From positions 117,900-181,899 of the forward strand of contig BCJX01000022.1 of NCBI GenBank assembly GCA_001600415.1: a DNA stretch of 64,000 bases. Reading direction: 5' to 3'. Source of the stretch: Pascua guehoae. Its lineage: Eukaryota > Basidiomycota > Tremellomycetes > Trichosporonales > Trichosporonaceae. Below are positions 10,506 to 23,831 of the stretch, one piece after another. The stretch's first letter is position 1. Each line of letters begins with the position of its first letter. A program made the translations under genes and the position numbers. Under the pieces are notes generated by a model. It saw nothing but the letters and a program-made list of their open reading frames with translations. It searched no databases and had not been told where the DNA came from.

Positions 10506-12400
10506 CATGTTGACGGAAAGCACCATGCTGATACGATTCGAAATCGTCACCACTGGTCGTCGATTCACGGTGAGTTTCCTCTTAGTATGGATAGCCGCAC
10601 AGGACAAGCTCGAGCTTGTACAAAATGATTGATTATTTGTGGCATCGTGATGCCTAAATGGGAATGAGAGCAAAGGCCGACGTAACAGTAAGTTATGATC
10701 ACATACAATGAACGTGTGATATTGGGACGAAGCCCGAAATCACAGGCTGCATCATTCACTGGAACGCAACTCAAGTAGGACTAGCTGCTTGAAGGGGGAA
10801 ATCGCCTGTACGCTACCAGCAATTGGGTGTAAAACCTCGGTGGTCTACGCTCCAGTTGAACTCTTGCGAAGGTCGGCCCCCCAAACGTCGGGCACGTCGT
10901 CCAAGTTGGGAAACAGCTGTGGTGACACCATGTGCTGACTAGAGAAAAGACCACGAAAGTCAGTTTACGGACCCATCTGCAATGCTGCCTAGGAGTACCG
11001 AGCGGGAGTCTGGTCAGTGAGCGTATACCAAGTCTTGTAGGGCCATGGGGTGCCGTAGGAGTGTGGATAGAGCCACGAAAGTGGGCCCGGCACATGCCCC
11101 TGATTTGGACGAATGCTCTCATGGTGGTATCCTAACACACTGGCACTCACGGTCCCTCTTTGTGCTGTACCTCAGCCTGCCCATGAAGTATTCAGCTCTT
11201 GCCGTCTTTATATGGGGTAATGATAATTTTTACCTCTGGAGCTTCTCCAGGGTTTAGGTTGGTCCAGCGACAGGCGACACTTTTTGGGATCAAGAATGCA
11301 TCATTCATTTAAGAGAGCTAAGTAGGAAGCTACCCAAGGTACAAGCTCTTGATCGTACTATGTAACAACTTGTCCTCAGGCTTAAAACGCCTTGCTATAG
11401 TCAATCTCCTGCATGGGGTTGGGCATTTTCAGCCCAAGCCTTCTGCTCTAACGATTTCACATCTCAATGCCGATGTTACTGAACTCAAGTGTGCCGAGAG
11501 GTGTCTTCGGGCAGTGGATCTGAATTGTGCCTGAGCCATGAATGGGTCATAGGAACCAGAGTCTTGGTTCCTAAGTCGACTTCATCCAGACTATCGGCCT
11601 TGCTCCAACCGGTACTCGAGTTCGTATTGTGGTGCGATGACACCATGTCTTTACCGTACACACGACCAGAGATTGCATGTCTGTTTTCGGGAGGTCTAGC
11701 TGATTTCACTGGGATATTTGGAGTGCTTTCGATGCAAGTGGGCCATCCACAGAGCTTTCAACTGAACAACGAACGATCGGGACCAAAGATGTCAGCTTTG
11801 GTGATGAAACCGAAACAACCGCTTCCGGAGAATGTGAAGGAACGGCACATGGTCGGCAACCGGAACCAAAACCAGTCCCCGTGTCCGTCGTTTCAAAGTA
11901 CCGTACACTAGGATGTGGGGATCGTCACGGGCGGCTACTGAACGTTCCTACTGTACACCAGACGCCGGGGACGAGGTGCGGTGCGGTAATGTCTGGCAAA
12001 GGCACCACACCGCCGTGCAGGTCCGAAAGAACATGCCACTCGTGTCACGATTCTGTCGTGTCATCCGCGCCACCGCCACGATCGGGAGGTGACACACCTG
12101 GGCGTGTTGTAGACGTCCAGACCAGAGCAAGCACGTAGACTAGACTGTCCAGGTCACCGTGAATGAAACACGACGCGAGCGGCTGTGGTTACGGTGGGAC
12201 AAGGCCTTTTATACTGTAGTTGGGGCTGGCGGAAACTCTCCGCCAAATACAGGGGGTCATCTGGCCTCTGCCTGTAGCACATGGGAAAGCAACACCTCAA
12301 CTTTTGTGCGTTATGGAAGGAATGAGGGTTGAGCGTGTTGTAATAAGTGACTGTCTTGTCGCGCTGCTCGCGGCGCCCCCGCGGGACGGCGCGCGGCGCG
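10506..12400. other. Gene-poor, less GC-rich sequence
   Basis: No gene recognised. A 140-codon frame at 11489-11911 (+) has no recognisable motif and no supporting splice structure. Nothing resembling a transposon protein was found. Confidence 0.4.
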
Positions 12401-15239
12401 CACCCTTATAAGCGTACAAATCAGTATCCCCGCTCTTCATCTTACTCTATCCTCTAGCTTCTACAACAGAGCGGCTGAGACAATCACCCTTAGCCATAGA
12501 GTGCGCATGAAAGCCACTCGGTCACGCCTGCAGTCCAGCGCTCATAGACCCATTCGCCCACTGCTTCGTCAGGAATGATACTCTGACACGTGACCAACTG
12601 CGGCGAGAGCTCGGGACAGCTCAAACACGCCCCCACTTTACTATCGTCATCAGTGCCAGAAACGAAACAGCTGACTGACGAAAAGGGAGAGATAGGGCAG
12701 GGGTACGAGAGGAAGGAGCACCAGCGAGACAGGTCTCATTGGAATCAATCGCAGGTAGTGAAAACACGCGTTGAGGGACACGCGGGGTGATGTCGTTTGC
12801 TCCCATGGCCGCTCAGTTTGGTGCTCAGCCGACCCCCTAGTAAATTGGCAATGGGCAACACTTCCTCACTCCACTCCAGCAGAAAGGCGAGCCCCATCGT
12901 GCTGTTGGCTGACACTGGGACTGTTGACAGCGATTGGTGGTGAAGTGAAGGTAAAGGGTGAAGTGAGACCGGTGAGTTGCTTGGGGGGGAGTGCAGCATT
13001 CACCATCCATGATCAACCAGTTTAGTCCCCCCCATGCCCCCCGCCTTGTTCGGAGCCGTCGGCAACGCCATTCCATCACAACTTTGCAAACGGCTCTGCG
13101 CGAAGTCGTGTTCATCGAATCACCGATCGCAATATCGCGGGCCTGCCCACATGCCCCAGTGTCCTATTCACAGCCTTCCCAACCGGCGGCAACGCCTCTC
13201 TAAGCGACGTTTGGGTATGTGGATCTGTATGGGACGTGCCCAACGTGCGGCAAGTGGATGAGATCTGGGCCACCTGGGTATTCTGGTGTCGAGGTTGCCG
13301 CCGGCATCGAGCTGGTATGGGTGGGCATCGTGATCTGACACACGTCAGTCGTGTTCGGTCAGCCTCGCCCCACATCAGTGTCTGGTCTCCCCACGAGCAC
13401 TTGCCGCCGGCAGGCTATGCGATTTGAGAAATAGATGAGGAGATGGTCAGCCAATAATAGCGAGTGGAGAGCACTCGATTGCTTCGCAGTTGCGTTTTCC
13501 GGTGTTTCTGGCGGTACTTGCCGCCGGCAACGCGCTGGGGTTGCAATTTGGGGCGACGTCGTCGAACTGTGAATGGAATGGGGAAGACTCGACATGGTGT
13601 AAATCTGGCCAGCCCTCACTGGGAGGCCTTGTTCCAGACAACAGTCAGGTTTGTCTGAATTGGCTCGCTTAGGTTGCCCGCTTGCCCGTCATGCCAAGCT
13701 GAACTCGGCGGCCAGAGCGGACTGTTGGCCCCGCCTGGCCCCACTTGGCCCCGCAATTGCCCACCTTACCCTTCACACGAGGCAGCCTAGCGGCTCGATT
13801 GGCGGCGGCATTGGCAACCCGCCCATTAATGAACCAGCCTGCTGCCTGACCACCTGGGACTATGGCATCTTGCACAAACTGGGGCAAGAGCGGCCGCCGG
13901 CCATAAATGTCAGGCTGGGCCCGTAACTGATCGCCGTGGTGCGATTACCGCGATTGTCAATGGAAGTACGTTGCTCATGGGTGGAATGTTACGTGGTACT
14001 TGTGGCCGTTGTGGTGTGCTGCTCGCATTTGCTGTTGGGAAACGGCGCACCTGGCCGTCTGGTCCTCGCATTACCAAGCAACTGGGTGGTGCTGGGTGTG
14101 CCTTGAGGTTGAGAGCTGGTCGCCCCCAGACCGAGGCCCGACCGAACCCGCAGCGGGCCTGCCAAGACAGGAGGCGGAACGGTGCCGAGCAGCGCCGAGA
14201 GTGAGCTGGACCTGAAACCAAACTCCGTTGAACCGGAATCCGCGTTGTCACCGGCGACCAACAGGCCCAGCCAACTGCCCGCGCTCAGTGAACCTGACCG
14301 GTTCACCCCATGTGAGTAGCAACGAGGCACACATTCCAGCATTTACCCCACTCTCATTGGACAATCGACACCATCCGCTGCATCTTTGTTGTTCTCAAGC
14401 TCCCGCCTGCCGTCACTGCCCGCCGCTGTTCGGATCCGGAACCTCGGCTGAGGCGCAGCTCCACGGTCATAGCCGATCAGAACCTCCACCGCGTCCTGTC
14501 ATTGACTTGCCGGGTGCTGTTCCTGTATGCCGGCGGAGCCTGTTGGTGGGGTCACTTGTCTACAGTAGGTGACTGACTCCCTGTGGCGCTCCAACCAAAT
14601 ACGGAATACAAAATATTGTTCCAAGAGGTGACATGTTGACATGGTACGGAGTCCCTGCTGCAGATCGGCAAGGTATGTGGAGCTGTCTCCGAAATGCGAG
14701 ACATCAGAGATGCCGAACGCATCAAGCATCTCCTGACTCCATTCTCCGACTGTGGTAGCTGAAGCTGTTAACGAGGCATCGGAACCAGTGGCTGAACTGA
14801 CGGAGATGAAGTGAATGATGACGCGTGGGCGCACCTGAAGCGCGCTGAAGCCCTGCCAAGCGGCATTGGGGCCTGTCTCGCGTCGCAATATGTCTCACCT
14901 CCTACTGGTTAAGCCACCTACGGAATAAGCAGCACCGTGGATGTGTTCTGCTGTTCTGAGCAACGGCGCATCTGTCTTGAGGTTTGGCCGCGATGAGCCG
15001 TTGCTCAGAACAACAAAGTATCCATCCAGAGCCAGAGTCGTGGCACTAATGGTCACCAATACCTTGCTGTATTCCATCACCCCGTTGTCATCTACCATTA
15101 CTGCATCTCACAAACTACTGGTTGTTTGGGAATTACTACATCTCACATATTGGAGCATTGAACAAACCACCTGTTGACGGACACGTAGCCTCACACGACG
15201 AAAGGAGGCCTCTTCCACATTGGTATGGAAGTGACTCCT
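12401..15239. other. Intergenic, downstream of sugar transporter 1
   Basis: No gene recognised. The palindromic motif TGCCGCCGGCA recurs here (about 13295, 13402 and 13518), with a partial inverse at about 13184. A 129-codon minus frame at 14499-14888 is unsupported by motif. GC content rises again compared with 8.4-12.4 kb. Confidence 0.4.
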
Positions 15240-17565
15240 TTAGAAGTGGTGGTCGTAAACAGGCTTCGGAGGGTCAACCTTGCGGCGGAAGATAGTCTTC
15301 TGGATCTGGAATTTGATCTGGCTCTTGATCGGGACGCTGAAGACCTGGTCGATTTCCTCCAGAGTGAGGGCCTTGGTCTCGGGGACGAACAGGAAGATGA
15401 GGACAAACGCGATGAGGTTTAGACCAGCATAGAACATCATGGCGCCAAGGGTGGTCATTGCCCTGAGGGGGTCAGCTCAAGCCCAGTCGAGCAGTCCACA
15501 TCCAATACGAACTTGAGCATGTAAGGGAAGGTGATACCAAGGACACCGGCGAAGAAGAAGTTGATAAAGACAGCGAACGCCATTCCTGTTTCTCGTCAGT
15601 GATGAACTTGGTATCAATCGTCAATTTTGCCTGCACTGTTGGACACTCACCCTGTTCACGCTGAATGGTGGGGAATACCTCGGCGCCATACATGAAACAG
15701 ACGGGACCCTCTCCGACAGAGTAAAAGATTGTGAAAATGTAGATGAAGAGGGCAATGAGGGCGAGCCTACCCTTCATGTTGGACTCGGACATGAGGGTGC
15801 TCATTGCAGTTGCGAAGAGCGAGACAACCATACCGGGGAAAGTCCAGAGGAGGAGCCAGCGGCGACCGTATGTGTCGATGATGAAGAGCGCGGGGATGGC
15901 AAAGGCAAAATTGAGCGCACCAAAGCCGAGGGATGCGTAGAGCGCTTGGCGGTCGCTCATGCCACTCTCGACGAAGATTGTAGACGAATAGAAGGCTGAA
16001 AGGTTGGTTAGTGGACGGGAAATGTGTTCAGGAGGCTGTGGTTTCAGAAAAGCACAACTTACAGATAATGTTGATACCACACATCTGCTGGGCAAGCATG
16101 ACGACGCTAGCGGCAAGGGTCGCGCGGCGGATACGAGGGACGACAAAGCAGTCCTTGAGACGGGCGATGTAACCAGCACCACGGGCGGCACGGAGCTCCT
16201 CCTGGTACAAAATGTACGAGTAGTAGTAGTCACGGGCGGCGATGATGGGGGTGCTGCGAAGACGAAGCATGCTCTGGAAACCCTTGTCAACGCGGCCCTT
16301 CTTCATGAGCCAACGGGGTGACTCTGGGATCGTGAAGATGAAGAGAGCAAGCGGGAGGGCGGGGATGAAAGCAGAGCCGATCTGGAGGCGCCAAGCGATC
16401 TTGCCTGTGTCCATGACCACGCAGTTTGCGGACTGGAGAAATATAAGCATATGGCAGCGTTTCTCCACAAAGAAAAAAAAAAAAAAAAGAAGAAGAACTC
16501 ACGAAACCGAGGAAGATACCAAAGCAGACCCACAGCTGCCAGCCCATGGTAAGAGCACCACGGATACGGGCCGGAGACATCTCGGCGGAGAAAATGGCGA
16601 CAGTCGCACCCTTTGCACCCATACCGATACCCATGAGGAAGCGGCATGCAAACATCTGCTGCCAGGTTTGGGTAAAGGCGGCACCAATGGGGGTGATGAC
16701 GAGGATGACGGCGGTGATGAAGATTTCACCGCGACGGCCAAAGAAGTGGTTCAGGGGGTCGGAAATAGGGCAACCGCTGGAGCGCGTTAGCCGCCACACT
16801 CTAGATAGCAGCCAGACCCTCGACGAAAGAAACTCACATGAGAGCACCCGAGAAGAAGGGAACCGAATTGATGGCACCGACAATCCACGAGTCACGCACG
16901 TAGTTGGGCTCGCCCTCCGCGGCATGGACGCCAAACGCCTGGGGGAACGAAAGGTTTGCACCATTGGAACCAGTCTGGTCCCAGCCCTGCGTCGCAGCAC
17001 CAATGGCACAGAGGAAGACAGCGAAGTAGAGCATCTTGGGGCCCGACCACTTGTGGTCCATTTCATACTGGAGAGACTCGCGCTCGTCGGGCGTAAGGCT
17101 GTCCACCGTGTCGAACAGGTCGGGGTCGCGCGCTACGAGGGCAGCCTTGGCAAAGAGGACCGGGTCGAGGTTGTTCTGGCTGGCCCACTGCTCGGCATTT
17201 TCGATGACTTCGGCATCCGTGAGCTTCTGTGGGGGGTGTCAGCACCGAAAACGATGCTAGTTGCGTCCCAACGGGAGCTGGCGGGCGGGGCGGGGGGGGG
17301 GGGGGGGGAGGGGTCGGCGTTAGGTGCTGGCCGGCCATCTGACCCCTGGAAGAGTCGATGCCACAAAAGTGCCACTCACGAGCAGCGGGTTCTCGATGAT
17401 CGTGTCGGTGGGCGCATTCTGGTAGTACGAGTGGCGGCGCTCGCGACTGGTCGTGGTCTCGAGGTGCACGTTGCTGAGCTTGCGCTCGTGCTGGCTGAGC
17501 TTACGTCCGGACTGGTCGGAGACGCCCTTCTCGTCAATGTGGCTGGAGACGCCCTTGTCGTCCAT
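15240..17565 (-). CDS. MFS sugar transporter 1 (sugar porter family, long N-terminus)
   Basis: Spliced from seven exons: 17565-17380, 17226-16838, 16776-16503, 16432-16063, 15995-15651, 15585-15513 and 15462-15240, giving 619 aa. A cytosolic N-terminus of about 126 residues precedes twelve predicted membrane segments. Sugar-porter signatures are visible: [15 protein letters not shown] after TM1, the NHFFGRRGE loop, [12 protein letters not shown] in the central loop, QQMCGIN in TM7, GRR after TM8 and FVPETKALTLEEID at the end of TM12. It should move a hexose, pentose or polyol by H+ symport or facilitation at the plasma membrane; the substrate cannot be read off. The penultimate intron uses a weak donor (gttcgt), chosen because it alone keeps frame and restores the conserved LKAMTTLGA block. 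Intron 1 contains a long poly-G run and intron 3 a long A run (poly-T on the coding strand). It is a paralogue of the gene at 58541-60718. Confidence 0.9.
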
Positions 17566-19406
17566 GGTGAGTGAATGTGTGTTTGCTGGACGTTGATGGG
17601 TTTGTGGGTGATCTTCAGACCCTCACGCTACCCTCTTGGCCTTTTAATGTGACCTCGTCAGTTGCCCAGTTGACTAGCGCGTGACCCCGGAACCAAGGTG
17701 CAAACCAAGGTGCACATCTGCGCAGCACTTACAGAAGTTGCCCGCTGGCTAGTACCGCAGGTACCACCTGTCCGTATCCTACCCGGCGGCAGCTCCCATC
17801 AGAAACCGCCGGCAAGGCGGCTGGGCTTGGAACACCTGCTCAACCAACTGCCGCCACCCCTGACAGCGGCTAGCAACGGTTTGGAGTCCCCACCGGTGGC
17901 GCGCTCGAAGGACAAGAACGAACCTTGGGGACCGTCTGGGCCTCCCTCGCCCCCCGCATGTGGCTCAGAGAGGGCTTCACGGGGGAGGGCGGAGCTGGAT
18001 GTGCGCTCAGACCACTGCCTACCACAGATCACAGAGGAAATGTCCGTTTTCGGCACCCTGTTGTGCGCTTGTCCCTGCATGCCATTTCAAAACAAAAGAG
18101 ACGAGACGAAATCAAAGGGACCAGTAGTGCGCCTCTGATGTTGCGCGTTGGTGAAGATGTTGTGGAGGCTCTTCTGGTGAGCCTGCTCGGGACCGTCCGG
18201 GGTCGGCAGTCGGCTGGAGGTTGGGAGAAATCCTGGCTAGCCACATTACGACGTCATGGAGACACAAAGGGCCAAGGCGACAAGCCCAAGACAATGAGGC
18301 CCGTTCTATCTGAAATAGCTCACACGATCCGAGGACGTCTTGGCCTGTGGGGATGGCAGCCAGGGAAATCGCTCCCCAGGCACAACGCCAAGTTGGACAT
18401 CACATGCACCACATGGGGGCTTCCGCATCCAGGTTCCGCATTTGGCTCGCCAAACCTTGGCCTGCTCGCTTGCAACCTTTCCACGTCCACATTTTGTTGC
18501 CAACGATTGCCCTTGCGTTCTGCCCACTCCCCTCGCAAGCAACAGCCAAATCCCGTTGGTCCCGCCGCTTACCGAGATTACATACCTCGCCAAAGCGATT
18601 CGACTGCTGGACTCAAATATACCCAAAGCCTTCGCTAACTTCGTTAGTTGGCTAGGTGGGTTAGTCATCCAAGTAGACCGATTTTCGGAGCTTGACCCAG
18701 TCAGATGACACTGCAAGAGCAAGGCTTGCCGCCATCGTCACCCCTCTGTGGCCCATCGTCGGCGTTGAGACGAGCACCGCGGCTGTCGGGAACAATGTCC
18801 TGATGGCGATGCACGCTATCCTTGACCATCGCAACGAGGGTTCCTCGTGACGGACGGCCGTCACAACCGGTGACCGCATGGAACCCCGCAAAACAGCGCG
18901 TTTCGCATGCGGTCGGCATCAGGTCGGAGGGGGAGCACGGTTGCCAAGAACCCTGAGGGGCATGTTCGTCTTGAATTAGAAAGCAGCCAAGACTAATTAG
19001 GAACCACCCATTCTATCCCTAATCAAACCGGTGCCTCTTGGCGACGGTGACTGGCAGATGAAACAGGTGGCAGAAACCGCGTATTTCTTCCCGTAGGCGG
19101 CGTCCACCCCGCCCAATGCTTCGTCCCTCATGTAGGGCTTCGTCCCTCATGTAGGGACCACTCAGTAGCAATCGTGTTCTACTCCGCATATTTGCTGTTG
19201 CTCAATGCTTCTTGCGGGTATCTCCTCGTCGAGCTATAACAAGCAAATCCCATGTCACCACCACTTGATCTCGATGCCATGGCCATGATACAAGCAATAC
19301 GAAGGGCAAAGGGTGTGTATGCGGTGTGGCGACCGCCACTGCCACAGAGATCACAGTGGCTACTAGTGTGGCGCCGATCCCATAGTGGCGCACCAGGTTT
19401 ACCACA
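17566..19406. other. Intergenic upstream of sugar transporter 1
   Basis: Presumed promoter of transporter 1. A weak TATA-like ATTAAAA on the minus strand lies about 75 bp before the ATG. CCGGCGGCA at about 17784 and CCGCCGGCA at about 17807 are copies of the motif also seen at 13.3-13.5 and 61.7-62.5 kb. Farther out, a perfect two-copy 20-bp tandem repeat (CTTCGTCCCTCATGTAGG) lies at about 19119-19157. No gene recognised. Confidence 0.45.
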
Positions 19407-19523
19407 CAGAATCTGACCAAAAGGTTCGCGATGGGACGCGGGGATGCTCTGCTGGGGCTACGCTCTCTGCAGAGCGAGGCAGTGTCACCCTGCCCAGCTC
19501 ACGAGCCTTTTTGTCAGATTCTG
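19407..19523. mobile_element. MITE-like element, copy 5
   Basis: 22-bp inverted repeats at 19407-19428 and 19502-19523 differ at two positions and contain the same TCTGACMAAAAGGTTCG core as copy 1 at 2.9 kb. The 73-bp interior can itself fold back (CTCTGCAGAGC). No coding capacity. It shows the family is dispersed and not just a local tandem array. Confidence 0.7.
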
Positions 19524-21290
19524 TACCCTCAATTATTCGTCTACCATGCATGTGGCTTGGCGGTTGCGAGCATCCTGAAACCCACCTCACCCTACTACAC
19601 AATGGGGAGATTTGCCTGGCAGCAATCACGGCAGGTTCCTGCTGTACTCTGCCAGAATCAGCGTCAACTGTTTTCAATCCACAGACTGGTACTTGTAGAA
19701 CACTGAGGCGCAATACACAGGTCGCAATCAACGCCAAATCGATGCCAGCGACAATGACCCTGCTCAATTCAACCGACCCATAGTTGTGCCGCATCTTGCA
19801 ACCAGCGAACACGATGGCCAAGGCAGAGGTCGTTGACGAGAATTCTGAGGCCAACAGTACCGTTGGCCCAGTTTAACCTCGGTATGAGGGTTCGTTGACA
19901 GGACGACCCAGGGACTTTTACGGTCGTGGCCGAGGGACAGGCCATGCCAAGCCCACGCCGCTTGCAGACGGAGTGGCAGATGACAAGACGTTTCCAGAAG
20001 ACGTTGCACACCAGTTCCGGTTTGGTATTGTTGTCGCAGTGCCAAGCCCTTTGGATTTGCATATTTATTTGGTTGCCAGAGTGTAATTTTGTCCAGGGTT
20101 CGAACCCGTGTCGCCATTGTCGAGGCCCACAAACCACAACCGATCCCGCCGGAAAAAAAACGGGCGACACGTGGCGTGACTCGGCCGTCTTCGGTATCTC
20201 CGGCGTTTCATATTCAAGATCTAGTGGCAGTCTTTGTTTTCGTTAACTCGACCCCAGTCTTTTATCTACTGCATATGCGGGCCTACTTTATGCAGGCCTA
20301 GCAAGTCACGTGGTTGCAGAGGCTACATCCGGATCGGCATTTCGGCATAGGGCCCAGCGGCGGCGGACTTGTCGGCCTCAATGACGAGCGTGCCGAGAGT
20401 GTGCTTCCGTGGGATCCGTGGCCAGCATCACGTCCTCTCTGGCCACCCACCTCGATAGATTTCCGCTGGTTTTTCCGCTGGTTGCCCGTACTATAGGCCG
20501 CAGACATGGGTCGGGACACTGCACCTGAGTACAACCTGTGCCGCTCCATATGTACCTTACCCCCACCCTGCACATCCTGAACCCCACATGCGTACATCAT
20601 TGATGTATCCCATGAAAGGCACATGAGAATCCTTCTCGGCTCTGCACACACTGCGCGCTGCACCCGATTCCAGCGAATCCAGCCGTGCACAGCGGGGCGT
20701 CGGGTGTAATTGAGTCCGAGCACCTCGTGGGTTGTAACGCGCGTACGACGCCACACTTTGACAGTTATGGTTTACCCGCGGGACCCGCAGCCACCTTCAA
20801 CCCTGGTGTTCAGATTTATCTCGGACGGGAATTAGTATGGAGGCATCTTCGGGTGAGCGATATGCACAGAGATCGACGGATCGTTGAGGAGGTGTGGTTG
20901 GCCATGCGGGGTCGTCCAGGGGGGTTGTGGGTGGTCGTGACGTCCTTTCTCGGGTCGGGTCACTACCCCTCACCGCTCTCGTGATGATGGCTGTCGTTCT
21001 GGGGTGCGATTGTTACTGCGCTACACTCCTCGTTCATACCGACAGCTGGGATGCTTTACATGTGACATCACATTATGAAACAAACGAACTTCTGAGGACC
21101 CAAAGGAACGGTGGTGTGGATGATACTAAACGTTGGGATTGCAGAGACGTGAGGGCTCGTAGTCGGACCCGTTCCTCGGGAATCGCCCCGACGCGACGAC
21201 TTTTTCGACCTCGACTGGATGGAAATCATCAGAAAAAAAAAACTGCGCAGACGACGCCCGGCGTGCCCGCGCGCGCAGAAAGCCGGCCGA
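19524..21290. other. Intergenic between transporter 1 and the Sec14-like gene
   Basis: No gene recognised. A tRNA T-arm-like sequence (GGGTTCGAACCC at about 20097) has no matching acceptor, D arm or box A on either strand. Otherwise featureless. Confidence 0.45.
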
Positions 21291-23721
21291 TCAACGGCCG
21301 TATGGGGGAAGATAAGGGCTCGAAACCTTGAAGAGGCGCTCTGGGCGTCCAACCTCTGGTGTGCCCAGGTCGAGCCAGCGCTTGAGCTGCTCGTGGCGGA
21401 GCTCGAGAGAAGAGTGGATGAGGGTGGGGCAGATGCTGTCGTGGTCGTAGGGGACCTGTGGCATCAGTATGGGTATTCGGCGAGACTTTAGGAGGATAGT
21501 GGCCGAGATCCTCCCCCCCTTTCCCTGCCCCGAGATCCTCCTCGGTGTTATCCCTAGTCTAGTGTACTCACCCACGACGAGACAGAAGAGTCGGTGCTCA
21601 TGCGCGAGGGCTGACGGCGGTGCAGGACTGGACTAATGTCGAGGTTGCCTCCACACTCGACCAGTGTCTGTTCCTCGTCCAGTTCTCCCTTTGCGATTGC
21701 CTCCTCGCCTTGGGAAAACTTGATATTGGCTTTTGTGCGCGGGTCGACAAACGGCCAGATGATCTTGAGGAACGTCTTCGCAAACCATGGCACATCCATA
21801 AACAAGACCCGCCCGGCAATATCGGGATAGTACTCGGCGTAGACGGACAGCATGCGGCGGATGGTTGCAACAGACGACATTTTGCCCAACCGCTTCCCAG
21901 TGAAGCTCCAGATGATTGTTACCTGCCTGTGGGCGTCGTCAGCATAAAAATCAGAGCAGGGCAAGGACGAGGACGGATGAGGTAGAATCCCACAGAGCCA
22001 CAGTGCGACGGGCATTCTGGCAGGAATACCAGAGGTCAGAGGCTATGGTCTGGTGCCGGAACGCGGGGAGGCATGTGATGGAGGAGGTTGGCCAAAGTTT
22101 GGGTCTTTAGGTAGGGTTTGGTATTAACTCGCCCTGAGCCACACCGAGGAACCAGGGATACCCTTCCCGTCCTGGGACCCTCCCGATCCTGTGGTTGCCG
22201 CCTGGGTATGCATGCCAGCCCAGCAGCTTGTTCATGCACGCAGAATAGCAGAGTGCAAAACGCAGACCGCGGCACGATTCCCAGGCCAGGCAGGGGGCGA
22301 CACCCGTGGCCTGGTCCCGATCACCATTGTCCACATGACACCGGACTCATTTTGCCCATCCGTCATAGAGGGTCACGTCCACCGTTCCGCAGACGCGTAA
22401 CCATCTCAGAATGGCACGATGGGCAAAGTATCACTCACGTTTGTCCGTCCGTCATCATGTCGATGGCTCGCTCGATCATGAAGAGCTAGTAACGTCAGCC
22501 CATATCCGTTTGTGTACGCAACAACTGGTCTTCGTGGTGACTACCAGATTGGCGTGGCGTTCGCCTCTATGAAACCTGTCCCATGTCGTGGTCGAAATTA
22601 GAGTGGCACTCACCGCCAATTCGATGGTTCTCTCCTCGGGTGCCAGCGTGTTGCGGTTGGGGAACAGGTACACGACCGGTCGGCGCTGTGGGGTGAAGCC
22701 CATCGTGAAGGCGCAACCAGTGCGCCACTGGGGATGTCAGCACTAATCACGCGAGTGGACAATCCGGCGGCCAGCCAAGTGAAGCAGCGACGCTGAAGAG
22801 CGGCGACCGCCGCAGCTGCATGAGTAGCAACCTGGCACACGTCTGTCGCGTGGGTTAAAGGGTGGTGGCGTCAAGAGTGTGGCGCAGGTCTCGCCGCGAA
22901 TCTCGGTGGACGCGTGTGGCGGAGAGTAGCGCCGAGACAAGGACGCCGCTTTGGGGCACATCAGGCAACTGGGTACTGACCTCATCCTGAAGAGCTTCCG
23001 CGAGACCCTCGACGTTGTCCATGCCAACTGAGCGGCGCCAGACGATTGCGCGCTCAATTCGGCTAATGGTGTCCGCTACCCCGGTCTTGGTCGCTGTTTC
23101 CATTAGCTCCTTCTATTGCCAAGCCCATGCGCAATGTCTCAGTGCTTGGATACTCCGTGGCTTGGGGAGGGTTGCTTATCGGACGTGCTAGTGCGTCCCC
23201 AAGCGCGGAAAAATGCAAGCGCCCCCACCGCCGGCAGATAGTAGGCTAACTGCCGGGCTGGCGAAGTGGCTCACGGGGCCAGCATTGGCAGTGAGGAGAG
23301 AAGTTTTCAACCTACCGTTACGGAACCTGAGGTGTTAGCGCGAGCACGCAAAGGAGATGCAGCGACCGTGCGTCTCGGACCAAATAGCAGCATTGGGCCG
23401 GTAAACAGACCAAGAGTCTGGACTCGCCCGTTGTTTGCCACTGCGGACGGATGCTCACCTCAACAGGGTTTCCTGGGACTGTTCACAAGTCAGTGCGAGC
23501 TCTCGATACACAAAGAAAAGTACACTCACAAGCCACATCATCTCACGGTCCGACAGGGGGGCGAACTCGTCCGACTGCTCATCGAGCGGCAAGGCGTAGT
23601 TGTGCCGTCCAAAGTAGGAGCGGAGGACGTCGAGGTCGGCCCGCTGCCTGTCGCTGAGCTGGGGCATGGGGATGGGGCCCTTGTGGGGGGGCGGGTTAAA
23701 GAATGACGCGAGTTTGGGCAT
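21291..23721 (-). CDS. Sec14-like CRAL-TRIO lipid-transfer protein with two microexons
   Basis: Eight exons: 23721-23530, 23478-23459 (20 nt), 23326-23316 (11 nt), 23093-22981, 22727-22614, 22486-22439, 21922-21572 and 21455-21291, giving 337 aa. Residues about 55-110 form the CRAL-TRIO N-terminal helical domain; SQETLLRFRNATK is only complete when both microexons are used, followed by ISRIERAIVWRR. The lipid-binding domain spans about 115-285 and shows VVYLFPNRN, a FMIERAIDMM helix, VTIIWSFTG and the gating-helix-like VLFMDVPWFAKTF, then PFVDPRTKANIKF. Such proteins exchange phosphatidylinositol or phosphatidylcholine between membranes, or act as PI-kinase presenters. The start is the ATG after a TATA-like box at about 23832-23840. 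The exact Sec14 subfamily is not assigned. Confidence 0.88.
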
Positions 23722-23831
23722 GCTAGAGAGTGTAAACGAGTTGGGGGTGGGCTGCGTGGGAGGTGGAGATGTGAGGAGAGAGATAGGAATGCGATGGGAA
23801 TGCGATGGGATGTGGAGCAGAGCAAGGTCAG

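Noticed and set aside
13490..13672. Small secreted-looking peptide frame
   Set aside because: The frame starts with TTG, not ATG, and the hydrophobic start is partly created by the recurring TGCCGCCGGCA motif.
20060..20120. Possible tRNA around GGGTTCGAACCC
   Set aside because: Only a T-arm-like stretch exists, itself with a mismatch; no box A, D arm or pairing acceptor was found within 120 bp on either strand.
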